NCBI GenBank assembly: GCA_033026295.1
Contig: CM065170.1
Location: forward strand, 10,570,040-10,634,039
DNA length: 64,000 nt
Reading direction: 5' to 3'
Origin: Channa striata
Lineage: Eukaryota > Chordata > Actinopteri > Anabantiformes > Channidae
Part shown: piece by piece, positions 50,548 to 62,304 of the stretch
Layout of the letters: the number at the start of each line of letters is the position of its first letter
Position numbering within the stretch: position 1 is the stretch's first letter
The notes under the pieces: generated by a model
What the model saw: the letters and a program-made list of their open reading frames with translations, nothing else
Told to the model about the DNA's origin: nothing
The model's database searches: none
Program-made: the position numbers and the translations under genes

Positions 50548-50915
50548 TTGTCGCGGAAAAGCCCGCAACCCGGATATCCGGACTTTTATTTCTACCAATC
50601 AAAACTGTCGCCTCCATGTCATTTGACAGAGGTGTAAGCAGGGAGTAAGTTTGGGTTAGATTATGGTAAACATTTCTAAAATGTATGCTTATTAATGAAG
50701 CATAAAGAAAGAAAGAAAGCAGATATTTAATTTCTCGCTTTGCTCGTGACAAACAGTGTTGAAGTGACGCGTTGACTTGATTTTAGCTAACGTTAACTTA
50801 GCTCGATGTTACCCTGCCTGACTGACGTTAGCTTGACTTGCCGGTTATTGTTTGCTTAAACTTATGTGAACTTATTTTTCTGGAAAGAATTATTAATCCA
50901 CTGCCAGCAGTGCAG
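50548..50915 (+). promoter_or_regulatory. abcd4: Candidate abcd4 promoter/5' UTR
   Basis: Just upstream of the abcd4 start there is a local CpG cluster (ttgtcgcggaaaagcccgc), a perfect 12-bp palindrome CCGGATATCCGG at 50570-50581 that contains two opposed ETS-like GGAT/CCGG cores, and ccaatc (a CCAAT box) at about 50596. No TATA box was seen. The arrangement fits a housekeeping TATA-less promoter; that it is used is inference. Confidence 0.45.
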
Positions 50916-53900
50916 ATGCCTCGTCTGGAAAAGTCGAATGACAAAGCAACAAAAAGGTAAGACTGAGTGTTTTACATCTGTGGCAATTTGATGTTGGACT
51001 AGTTCACCTTTGCTAAACAGCCAGATTTTGCCTTTGTCCTGAGCCACAGTAGATCATTTAGACAAGACTTCTGCACTGTAAGTAAATATTAAAGTTTTTG
51101 TCTTTTCCCTTAGACCAAAATTAGACTGGACGTTTGTTCAGAGGTTCTGTAACATCCAGAGGGTCCTGTTCCCATCATGGACCAGTCAGAGTGTCCTGAT
51201 GTTCGGGACTCTGCTCGGAGTCACTCTGACAGGTAACTGCTGGAATTACAAAAGCTGTTTGCGTAGCGGCCTTGTGACAGACAAAGGGTGAAATAAGTTG
51301 TCACAATCACATCAAGCAAGTTTTCCAATACCAGTGAGAAGGTACATTTAATAAACCATGTGACACTTTCACCGCATAATGTTTTTGTGACATTGTAAAG
51401 CTGCATTTTTAAGAGCAAAAGACTGCATACTGTTGTTTTTTTCTGCTGACTCTATGCTCAGAGTTCAAAGTGCCTATTTGTCCTGTGTTGCTTTGCTGAA
51501 TGACCCTCCTAACAGTTAACACATTTTATTTCTTCCATCAGAGCAGCTGATAATTTACCAGGTTGGTATCCTGCCCAGCCATTTCTACAAAGTGCTGGCA
51601 GACAAAGACCCCTCCGGCTTTAAGAGTCTACTGGGCCAGGCTATGGTGCTCATTTTACTTAACTCCTCAGTAAGTGATTGTTAGCAAGAGTTGACCAACC
51701 TACTCAGCAAATACATGTTGCAGTTAAAAATTCCTTTCAGATGTATCTTCCTGGAGACAAATGTGGATTAAAGCCAAATAGATCTAGTACATTGTTTTAT
51801 TTTATTTTATGACATCATATTTGATTTTAAATTGCTGTCATCACAGTCGCTCACACCTCTGATGTATGTGTCCTTGGTATTTTTCTTTTCCCAGATGAAG
51901 AGTCTTGACCAGTACATTTGCAATCAGATGTATGTTAGCTGGAGGAAGACGCTAACTGAGAGCCTCCATATGTCCTACTTCCAGTGCAGAGTCTATTACA
52001 CACTCAACGTACTCCGAGAGGACATAGATAACCCGTGAGTCTCAACCTTTCCTACTTAATAGTCTTGTTGTTTCATAGCACACAACACGTGAATTATCTT
52101 TCTTTCAGAGACCAGCGAATAAGTCAGGATGTTGAGAGGCTGTGTAAACAGATGAGCACCATGGCGAGTCGTTTGATTGTATCACCATTCACATTGGCTT
52201 ACTACACCTATCACTGCTTTTACAGGTGGGTTACTGTGGCAACATGTTTCTTCATATTACAACATTTACCACAGGCTCAAAAGAAGAAGTAGCATCAGAA
52301 ACGCTAAGTGCTGTGTCACAGCAAGAGTCGTGTTATAATAATATGGCTTTCAGGGCAGGACTCATGTTGTTGAAATACTGAAAGGGAAATTAAGAAAGTT
52401 TTCAAAAATATAGTATCCCTTTTGGCATGCAGCTACTTCTTTCAGTTATTATAATTCTCAATTAATCTTTTGTGCATGTTTGAAAGGTGCTCGCTAAATA
52501 AACTTTCCTTATTTTGCAGCACCGGCTGGATCGGTCCTGTGAGTATCTTTGGGTACTTTGTGATTGGGACCATTGCCAATAAAATCCTCATGGGGCCGAT
52601 TGTGTCGACCTTGTTTGAGCAAGAAAAACTAGAGGGAGACTTCAGGTAAAGTTTATCATATTGAATGAATTAAATGTTTATTATGTATGAATTGACAAAG
52701 ATACCCTCTCTATGTGAATAAGATTTAAATAAACAAGATTGACATAAATGACAGATGTTGCAACTAAAGTCTAGTGTAGTGGTTTGATATTTTTATGACT
52801 TTGTTTGATGCAAATCTTGATGAAAGGAAACTGTTGCTTTGTTAAGAGGAAGAATCTGTAGTCTTTGGCCCAGTGCCGTTTGCCTATTAGGAAATAACAG
52901 GATATGCATCAGCTTTGTGGTGGTCCTTCCCTGAAGGGGAACAGTAACTTAATCTGTTAGACATTAAACCAGTGTGGTTTTGTGCTGACGTGAAAATAGA
53001 ACTTTGTGTTTGAATCTTAATTGTTTTTGAATGTGAAAACTTATTTTTAAACAAACATCTGTTTTTGTATCTCCAGGTTCAAGCATATGCAAATCCGTGT
53101 CAATGCAGAGTCTGCAGCTTTTTACAGGTGAAGTGCTTTGTTTGACAGTTTTGTGTACAGGTATATTGCAAGAAGGAAGATGCAGAACTTTTAGCCTAAG
53201 GAGAAATGTCTCTTTGTAAATTCTCTTGGCACAGCAAATCACACTGATTATGCTGTTAAAGCAAGTTGAAACGAATTCTCTATTTTTAGAGCTGGTAAAG
53301 TGGAACACATGAGGACCAACCGCAGACTTCAGGCTTTGTTACAAACTCAAAAGAATCTAATAAACAGAGAACTCTGGCTCTATAGTAAGCACACTCAACA
53401 CACACTCCCTCGTATCAGAGTCTGTATTGTTGACCTGAGTTAACCTGTGATCTCTTCTCTCTCAGTTGGGGTGAACACCTTTGATTACCTCGGAGGTTTC
53501 CTCAGCTACATTATAATCGCCATTCCCATCTTCACTGGTATCTATGATGGTCTCACTCCAGGCGAGCTCAGTGCGCTTATCAGTAAGGTAGGCTTTGTTT
53601 TCTAGATATTGTAGTCAGTAAAGTATGTGGCCTTCCTGAAAAACAAAAACAGAACAACTATGTCTGAACAATGAAGACCTGCATTTGTATTATCAAAATG
53701 TAGAAGCACTTTTAGGGTTTTAGGGCACTAAAACACAGAAGACCTCAAAAAGGAAATGATTTACATGAAAGACAGGAAATCTGAGTATTGTTCTTTGTTC
53801 CAGTCCAAGTTACAAACCTGCTCTATATGTGAATGTGTCTCATTTAACCACTAGGTGACAGCAAAACTTCTCTGGAAACAAATTCCTGCAGTTAGAATTA

Positions 53901-56900
53901 GATCTCATTTCACAAGGGATTAAGACGCATAAGTAGCTTCATAACTGTTACAAACCAATATGGGCAAATGTAAATTTTAAACCCTAACCTGTATTATCGG
54001 GTTTTTTTTTACCCTAAATTCCTCTAGTGTGCATTTCCCTGTCGTTTGTTCTGTATATACTTTTAAAAGAAATATTCTTGTCTCTTTTATTTACAGTCTA
54101 TCATTGCTGGTTATACTTGTCTTTGTTTTTATCCAGAATGCTTTTGTGTGCATCTATTTGATCAATGGCTTCACACAGCTGATAGACCTGTCAACGACTC
54201 TGTCAGATGTGGCTGGATACACCCACAGGTATCACACCGCATACTTAAATTCAACTCTTGGAGGACAGATGATGACAGCCGTGTTTGTGCATGCCGTCCT
54301 CCTCTTTATCACTGAATCTGTGCATGCGTGTGTGTGTGGTGTGTGTCAGGATTGGAGAGCTGAGGGAGGTGATGGACGACATCCTCCGCAAGCAGTGTGA
54401 CTATGACCCAGCATCAGGGGAAAGCTATGACTTTGACAGGTTTGTGTGAACAAGTTTATATTAATTATTGCTTCAGGAAAAAAGCATAATAATAGTTAAG
54501 ATGATAACACGTTAAAAACAACGCGCAAATAGAAAAGCTTTTCAGCCTATACATGTTCTTAGTTTTTTAAATAAATTTTTCCACACAGTGACTTCAATGT
54601 CCATGCAGGGCCACTGGACACTGCCTTCATCCTGGATCATCTCTCATACAAATCTCCTTATTCAGACCAGCTTCTTGTGGAAGACCTGAGTCTGAAAATT
54701 ACTCAAGGAACTCATCTACTGGTTGTAGGAAACACAGGCACCGGAAAGACGTCACTATTGAGAGTCCTCAACCGCCTCTGGGAGGCACATAGTGGTGAGC
54801 GGGCAGTTAGACTGTTGTCAGAGGAAAAGAAAAAAATGAAGTTTGATTAGTTTTAATATGAGTTTAGATATGCCAGATGGGATTGTTGACAATGTTTGGT
54901 GACTGTCAAACAGCTCAGTAACCACTGATTGCAATAATTGTGTTTATTTATAGATACAAATAGAACAAAAATTTGAATATTCTAAATAAATTTTAGGACC
55001 TGGACAGAAAAAAATTGCATCCAAAATGAAGGGCCTCTGACCTCAAAGTTTAATTAAAGTACATATTATGTGGCAATGTTGTCCCTTTTGCGTTTTGTGT
55101 AGCTTAATATTTCAGCAAGCAGTTCCTATGTTTATGTCAGTAATGTAGTTTTAGTTTTTTGCATTATTTTTTATAAATTCTATGTTTAACAATAATTATA
55201 TTATTAATTTTACAGTGCCTATTCAAGAATTAAAAAAAAATATTGCAGCTATTGATGTGTACAGTATTAATAGTTTAATACTTTCTATTGTTGTCCCCTT
55301 TGTGTTCCTTTTCTACAGGATATGTCCAGATGACCACATGTTTTGGGCCCAGAGGAACCGTCTTTCTACCACAGAAGCCGTACCTCACTGATGGCACGCT
55401 GCGTGAACAGGTGCAGTGGCCCTGAGAAGTCAACACACTGCAGCACACTGCGGGAGGACAGACAGACACATCTTTACTTGCTTGTGTTTGGTCTTTCTGT
55501 GTGTTTTTTTCTGTGAGCTGCAGGAACTGACACGGCAGCTGTTAGTGCCACCATATTTTTCGTCATAAGTTTCCTTCTTCAAATTTATCCTCTTCCAGTC
55601 ATTTAGCAGATTGCAAGTTTTCTGAAGTGATAATATTCCTGGAATTTAAGAAAATAGGAATAATAATTGAATAGGTTTGCTTTGTTCTTTAACAGGTGAT
55701 CTACCCATTGAAGGATATTTACCCTGCATCAGGTATCAGATTTCTGACTTTGTATCTGAACTTTTTCCTTTTACCAGAGCAGCAGTCAAATATTGATCAG
55801 ATATTGGTATAATTCATTTAATCTTAGTTGGTTCTGTCAAATGCATGTAACAAGAAAACATTCAGTAAGCAGTAAACATTTTTATACATTAAAAGCTAGA
55901 GAAATGTGTCTCTTTGAATGTTTTCTGACAGCAGCATGTTTTTTTGATTAACCACTGATTCATTATATCAGTGGTCTGAAAAGATTAATTCAAGAACACA
56001 TATCATTCACAATGTATTTATCAGTCTTAATTTTGGCTGTGGTTTTCACTTGTAACTGATCATCCAGCCTTGGAGAAAGACTGAAATAATTATTAATTTG
56101 AGTAACAAATGTTCATAATGTTATTTTTTCAGGGACAGTGGATGATGACAGAATTTTGCAATTCCTGGAACTAGCTGGTGTGGTGAGTGCCTTTCTTGCT
56201 CCATGTACTCCTGTAAACTAGAATCCTTTTCTAAATGACTATTTCAAATTTCATCATACATTTATCATTAATTAGAGTCATATCTGTTCTCCAGTCCAGT
56301 CTCCTGAAGCGGACGGGTGGGCTGGACGAAAAGGTGGACTGGAACTGGTAAAGACAATAGTGTTATTGTAAACTATTTACCGTATTTTCCGGACTATAAG
56401 CCGCTACTTTTTTCCGACGTTTTGAACCATGCGGCTTTTACAGAGATGCGGCTTTTCTATGAATTTTTCTGCAGCCCTCAGATGGACGCTGTAGATGGAA
56501 GTCAGTGCAAACAAAAAAGCGCCAGTTTTTATTCTTAGCGCATGCAACCCAAGACGCACAACAGCAAACATCAGCACTTTTACTGCCGTGTTACAGGCAC
56601 CATTCAGGTTCAGGTGTATGAATAAACACTTATGGTACAAAATCTTTCTATGTAAATATCTTATTTCTCAGCCTGGATATTGGCGGCTTATAGTCCGATG
56701 CGGTTTATATGTGACAAAATATATATTTCTTTTAAATTTTAGCGGGTGCGGCTTAAATTTAGGTGCGCTCTATAGTCCAGAATTTACGGTACTCAAAATA
56801 TGCACATGAATTAAAAAATCTTATTCATCTTTAACACAAATACAGGGTCTTAATTGAGCAGTATAACAAAGAATAAGCTGCATATTTTAATGTTTTAGTT

Positions 56901-57654
56901 TAATTTGTTCTTCTTAAATTTTTCTCTAGTTTACTGGTATTTACAGTAATACAATTTAAATCTTAAATAAGTTAAAGTCTTGTGGGGAAATGTAGAGTGC
57001 TTTGTTTTCCCTCTGCAGGTATGATGTTCTGTCTCCAGGTGAAATGCAGCGTCTCTGCTTTGCAAGACTGTTCTACCTGCAGCCAAAATATGCAGGTGCG
57101 TTGCGGATCTTTTGTTAAATATTATATACAAAACTATCTCACGAATAAACACACACACAGCTCTTTCACTTTCTATTCACTGTCTCTTATTAACAAGACA
57201 ATTATATGTAACTTTGGATGAAGAAATCTGAGGTGTAATGTTCGAGTTTTTTTTGTTTTGCAGTGTTGGATGAGGCTACTAGTGCTTTGACTGAGGAAGC
57301 AGAGGCACAGCTGTATCGAACCTGTAAACAGCTTGGCATGACTTTGGTCAGTCTGGGACACCGCAGCAGCTTGGAAAAGGTAGAGTGATGCATGCATCCT
57401 ATAAACAAATGATTTAATTGGTAAGATCATTTACGATTAAACTGTTCAAACTTAAATGATTATTTTAATCCTTTTTTTTTTTTGTTTAGTTTTGGTCTGC
57501 TAGTTTGTCCATGTATATAAAGAACATAACGCTGTCTTTTTGTGTCTAACAGTACCATGACGTTCAGTTGAAACTGTGTGGAGAAGGACGATGGGAGTTG
57601 ACTAAGTTAAAAGGGAGCAGTGGGAGCCCCAATCACAGAGGTGAAACCATGTGA
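50916..57654 (+). CDS. abcd4: ABC transporter ABCD4 (lysosomal cobalamin exporter), complete in 19 exons
   Basis: Half-transporter that works with LMBD1 to move vitamin B12 from the lysosome to the cytosol. Exons: 50916-50956, 51114-51232, 51542-51669, 51895-52034, 52109-52225, 52520-52645, 53077-53127, 53290-53384, 53466-53587, 54137-54228, 54350-54439, 54589-54794, 55319-55410, 55696-55732, 56133-56182, 56295-56347, 57019-57095, 57264-57379, 57553-57654; 1854 nt, 617 residues (human ~606), all in phase. The membrane half occupies ~1-350 and includes the EAA-like block around VNAESAAFYRAG and LSTTLSDVAGYTHR. The ATPase half has Walker A GNTGTGKT (421-428), signature LSPGEMQ (524-530), Walker B YAVLDEA with Asp548/Glu549, and H-loop His578. 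The donor after 55410 (gtgcag) is weak. A MITE lies in the intron 56348-57018. The gene is tail to tail with vsx2, as I recall from mammals. Confidence 0.96.
56380..56789. mobile_element. MITE copy 1 (TA-flanked, ~25-bp terminal inverted repeats)
   Basis: A 410-bp element in the abcd4 intron. The left end CCGTATTTTCCGGACTATAA and the right end, whose complement reads CCGTAAATTCTGGACTATAG, form imperfect inverted repeats. TA flanks both sides (56378-56379, 56790-56791), which fits a TA target duplication as in Tc1/mariner-type and related transposons. It has no coding capacity. A nearly identical copy lies at 58046-58645. Confidence 0.8.
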
Positions 57655-57868
57655 CCACAGGGCAAATCCAGAGAGACGGACATGCAGGAGGCATCAGTGA
57701 CCTAAACACAGTGGCTCCACAGTGAAGGCAGATATCCATATCCAGTGTATATTTATGTATGTATTCATGTCTATAACAACAGTATATTTAAGTGCATAGC
57801 ATTTTATATGTAGCATTTTATGCAGCAAAAAGAAGAAAGTGAGTGAGACCAGATGTTAAGATTGAAAA

Positions 57869-57874
57869 TAAATG
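57869..57874 (+). terminator. abcd4: abcd4 poly(A) signal candidate
   Basis: AATAAA (gaaaataaatgac), about 215 nt after the abcd4 stop codon at 57652-57654. It is the first canonical signal downstream and lies before the second MITE. Confidence 0.5.
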
Positions 57875-58045
57875 ACTTGGATAATGAGATAATAGGCAAA
57901 TTTATGTCAGATATGTCAACAAAAAGGCACAATGAAGGCTTAAGTCAAAGGTATTTTTTATATAAGATTAGAATTGTTGTAGTTTTTTATGTTTATACTC
58001 ACTACAAGTATTTTTATTGTAAAATGATTTTTGTGTAAATTGATA

Positions 58046-58645
58046 CCGTATTTTCCGGACCATAAGCCGCTACTTTTTTCCGACGTTTTGAACCATGCGG
58101 CTTTTACAGAGATGCGGCTTTTCTATGAATTTTTCTGCAGATGGAAGTCAGTGCAAACAAAAAAGCGCCAGTTTTTATTCTTAGCGCATGCAACCCAAGA
58201 CGCACAACAGCAAACATCAGCACTTTTACTGCCGTGTTACAGGCACCATTCAGGTTCAGGTGTATGAATAAACACTTATGGTACAAAATCTTTTGTTGAG
58301 CGCAGCAACTCCTGCGTAATTCGTGAAGAATAAGAGACGTCTTCTCCTTTGGCTATGGAACAAGCCGTTTAATTATAACAAGGACGTTTTTGTCGGCTCT
58401 GTACATTCAGCCACACATACACGTAAACGCACTCTTTACCGTAATGCCGGTAAAACAGCGCACAGAACATCCTCATGCCTACTGTGAACAATGAGTAGGA
58501 GCGCATACAACAGATATTATTACTCAGCCTGGATATTGGCGGCTTATAGTCCGATGCGGTTTATATGTGACAAAATATATATTTCTTTTAAATTTTAGCG
58601 GGTGCGGCCTAAATTTAGGTGCGCTCTATAGTCCAGAATTTACGG
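58046..58645. mobile_element. MITE copy 2, same family, longer
   Basis: The same terminal repeats and TA flanks (58044-58045, 58646-58647) as the copy at 56380, in the same orientation, 1.4 kb beyond the abcd4 end. It differs by lacking about 20 bases near 58139 and by carrying about 220 extra bases at 58294-58512. Outside those places the copies match almost base for base, so both are recent. Confidence 0.8.
58294..58512. other. LTR-like 219-bp segment inside MITE copy 2
   Basis: Absent from MITE copy 1. It begins TGTTGAGCGC and ends GCATACAACA, so its ends are TG...CA with a 5-bp inverted repeat TGTTG/CAACA, like a short solo LTR. No matching target duplication was found, and about 8 bases of the MITE are missing or altered at the junction. 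It could equally be ancestral sequence that copy 1 has lost. Confidence 0.35.
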
Positions 58646-60420
58646 TAATTAACTTTTCTAAACTCAAATCTTACAAATTGGAAACTGCATATGTAGATAA
58701 AATATGGTTTCAAGAAGATGTGAACAGTTAGGAAATACCTAGGCACACAAGTTGAAAAATATTTTTTATATTTAGGCAGTTTTGATACAGAAGCCAAAGT
58801 CTTGTTAATTGGAAACCAGAGAAACTTGAATGTATTGCTGTTTACCGATAATAAGAACATTTATAAAACATCTTTGTAGCTGCAGGAATCACAATAAGGG
58901 TCATTCGTACATGTTATGATTTAACTGCTTGAGTTTTGGATTAAAAACTGTCTTTGATTAATCAACCTGAAATGCCTAATGAAGGCGGTTTGAATGAGCC
59001 CTGTGGACTTTTTACAATTTTGAGACAGTGTTTTTAAATGTAATGTACTTGCACTGCTGTGGGCATTAAAAATAACAACTGTTAAATTCATAATCACATA
59101 ACCATCATCTACTGCAGGTGTGTGCGTACATGATTTGAGCCTTTGAATTTTACAAGTCATTCTGATAGAATGAAAAATGTCCTTTTTCATCGACTTCACT
59201 GCTACGTCCTTTCTCTCCGCTGTGACCTCTGGTATTAATGGCTTCTGGGTGGGTCTTTGTTTTAAGAGAGAGGAAGAGAGATCGGCTCAGAGATGTCCGT
59301 CCAACTGCCTGCACAATCTGTGCATTTCGAAAGCAGCTGCAACGCCGCAAAGTATTGTGACAGATTTTTCCTTGGGTGCTTGGCATGCCCACAGTGCGAC
59401 TGATGGGAGGGAGCAGGATCGTATCAAAAGTGACACAGCTGGTGACCATTTTATAATCCTAATCTGACCCTCTCCTCTGGGTTGTTCCCAGCCAAGCAAC
59501 ATTTGCAGGGTGGCAGGCCACACACACACCTCAGTGTCGATTAGGGCTGGCTCTATGCCCAAAGGAAAAAAAAAAATCTCTCTCAGGCATTGATGGGCCA
59601 GTCCCGGAGTCTGGGTCGGGTGGCTTTTAGCTGTGCAGATGCCACGTATCTCTGAGAACACAGAAACATGAGGCAGATTATATAAGCATGTGCACTTTTC
59701 AAGCATAAGACTGCTTTTATTCTAGTACATATTGTACACATTTAAACTAGTATGTGTGTTCCCTGAAATAGCTAAAACACTATTATTTTAAAACCAAGAG
59801 GAGATAGTCAAGCAATGCAGGGTAAAAAGTTCAAATTAAATCAATGTAGTAGACAATAGATGAGATGTCCAGCTGACACTGAGTTGGCTGTGAGTGCTCA
59901 TTGCTAGAAAGGTAGATTTTGGAATTACAGCCATACTAAGTAAATTAAATGCAATTAAGCTTGCACGGACCTCTGGGCCTCTGGTAAATCCTCCCGATAG
60001 TGTTTGTGGCAAAAGTGTCCAAATAAAGGACACGACAGATAATCCAACAATAGCATTAGCAACGTGTTAAAACTGACTGTAACTGTAAGACTCAAAATCA
60101 TTAACCCTTTTAAGGAGAGCCTCCTCTGAACTCTGTGATCTTTGAAGAGTTGTCTCGTGATTTCAGTTGTAATTCTAAGCTACCTGGTGCTTTACTGTAC
60201 TGTAGCTTTATATTTGGCTAGAGTACATAAGCTCATTCCTTTAAAAAAAATCTTTAAAGGCTTCACATTATATTTCTCTGCTTAGATATTTTTTACTCGT
60301 TCTTGCGGTTAGATGCCACAAAGCCATTCCACTTCCTGTCCCTCTTTGGTCCTGTATGATCCAGGATGAAGGCTGTATGCCAACAGCGGATCGAGACTGA
60401 ATTGTCTCTATAAACAGGCT
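58646..60420. other. abcd4-vsx2 spacer, proximal part
   Basis: No gene seen. 59190-59640 has a more mixed composition than its flanks and no credible frame; it might be a conserved noncoding element, but nothing in the sequence alone proves it. Confidence 0.4.
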
Positions 60421-60423
60421 ACT

Positions 60424-60720
60424 TGTTCCAAGATCAACCAAATGGCATTTATGAATAATGCCACTTAGTTCTAATTGGAAACACTGGTCCAGGAAAATAA
60501 CATGCCAACATAAGCCTTTAGCTGAAGTAGGGTATTTGGGTCATATCTGTGTCTGTAATTCTCAAGCTCATGATGCTCGGATGTTTAATTATAATCAATT
60601 AATTATAGATTTTTGACATTTGTCTGGTAATTACGGATTTGCTACATTTGGTCATTACTCAGTCTAATTAAGGGACTGAGAATGAGACAGTGTCACATGA
60701 ATAAATATAATTTTGAAAGC
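60424..60720. promoter_or_regulatory. Candidate enhancer: cluster of homeodomain sites 3' of vsx2
   Basis: Within 300 bases there are tctaattgg (~60470), tttaattataa (60584 on), the palindrome TAATCAATTA (60592-60601, a paired-class P2 dimer site) running into attaattatag, ggtaattac (60627 on) and ctaattaagg (60664 on). Vsx2, Rax, Pax6-type and other eye homeodomains bind TAATTA cores, and vsx2 is the nearest developmental gene (its 3' end is 1.6 kb away). AT-rich background makes some cores expected by chance, so function is inference. Confidence 0.35.
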
Positions 60721-60794
60721 AAAACAGCTTTTCCAATGTTACGTGTCAAAATTATGCCCATCATAGGCTACAATTTTAGAGAAATTATTATTTT

Positions 60795-60880
60795 GTAGTG
60801 ACACCCTCCCTAGTGTCTGCTGCTCAGCTGTAAGTCGCTTTGGATAAAAGCGTCTGCTAAATGACTAATTGTCATTTGTG
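60795..60880 (+). repeat. Teleost SINE 3' tail (well preserved)
   Basis: Contains taagtcgctttggataaaag and cgtctgctaaatgac, a very common 3' tail of tRNA-derived SINEs in teleosts. Only the tail is present (5'-truncated). The SINE head at 23141 may be the other end of a related family. Confidence 0.7.
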
Positions 60881-61108
60881 TTTTCTACTTAGACAACTAA
60901 AAACATTTTTACAAATCATGTTCTATTTTTCAATGCTACAATACAGAGACTCACTTGTTAGTGGATAGAAATACATAAACTAAATCCCTCCTGTGATCTG
61001 TTTTGTGATATGGCTCTAAAATCTGTTGTCCACATTAAAAATGTATCTCAAATTCAACTGCTTAACGTGAACATTCGACAAAGGGCAAAAGAAAGAATTA
61101 TTCCTCCT

Positions 61109-61138
61109 TGAACTTCTACTGGTGTCAGTAGAAGTTCA
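61109..61138. repeat. 13-bp inverted repeat with 4-nt loop
   Basis: TGAACTTCTACTG (61109-61121), gtgt, then its exact reverse complement (61126-61138). It is a tight hairpin in intergenic DNA. It is not followed by a T run and no gene ends here, so a role is unclear. Confidence 0.75.
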
Positions 61139-62304
61139 CGTTCAAACAGATGTTTAACTTGGAGGGAAACATTTGGTTTGATTTGGGACTTTAGAGAGGT
61201 TTTAAGAAACTAGGGCACCCTTTATGTAAAACTCCTCTAATCTGCCGCAAACAGGCTGGAATTTCCTCTGCAGATGGTTGGACATTGGATTATGGATCAT
61301 ACTTTTCTGCTCGAAGCCTTCCCTGACACAAAGCGGCTGCATATAAACTGCACAATAAGAAAATAATGTTTGTTCCACACGCGATGGTGCAGACGTTTTA
61401 CCTGTCAGTGCGGCACACATCACCTCCTCCTACAGCAATTTGGGCATAACTTGGAATTTTAATGATTAATTTGTGAAAATTATGTTTATTAACTGCAACA
61501 AAATATTTTAATTATCTTGATTTAAATAGAACAAGTGGAAAAGGCGTCATAAATGTTTGAACAAAAACATTCTGCAGTGAATCTCACACATCAGAGAGTG
61601 AAGTGAAGGTGGGCGTTAGAAGGTCAGTTTTAATAAGGCTACAGTTACATTTATACAAAGACAAACACAATATTGTCAATTTTACATAATTACAGAGTAT
61701 TAATTGTTTGACATTTTGAGTATTTATTTCACAGTTGTTGGAAGAACAAAATATGTAGGATAACTGTATAACTGTGTGAATTTCAATATAAATTAAATCA
61801 GTCATCACAGGAAAGAGGTCAGAGGTCACAGTCAGCTCCCAATGGAAACACCTGGACCAGGCAAAGAGTCTGGGTCTTCCTCAACACATTCACTGATGGG
61901 AGGCCTTGAACCTAATTCGAATGCAAGCTGCCATGTCACATAGCTGTAAGATTTGTCCATTTCAGAGAAAATAAATATTTTGCAGTTTTGCAGGCATTAT
62001 ATTTCAAGCAGCCCCACGTTAAAACATTTCCTTGCAGTGTCCAGGAAAACAATCCAGTGCTTAAATCTGTCAATGTATCATTTTGGTAAGATCAAAGAAC
62101 AGAGAAACAGAAATATTACCAGACTGAACAAAGTTAAATGGAGCCGAATAACCTGTTCAGTTACCTGACCGAAAAGCTTGAGTGCATTCGTTTTTTTGTG
62201 CTTATAATTTACCCTGCCTTTTGACTGCAGGAACAAGACCTCTGTGTCTGACAAATGTTCTGCAGGTATTTCACCATCAGTCTGAGTCCTGCAGCCGAGT
62301 CAAG

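Noticed and set aside
56317..56809. Plus-strand frames in the MITE as extra abcd4 exons
   Set aside because: They match the second MITE copy in intergenic DNA; the flanking abcd4 exons join in phase without them.
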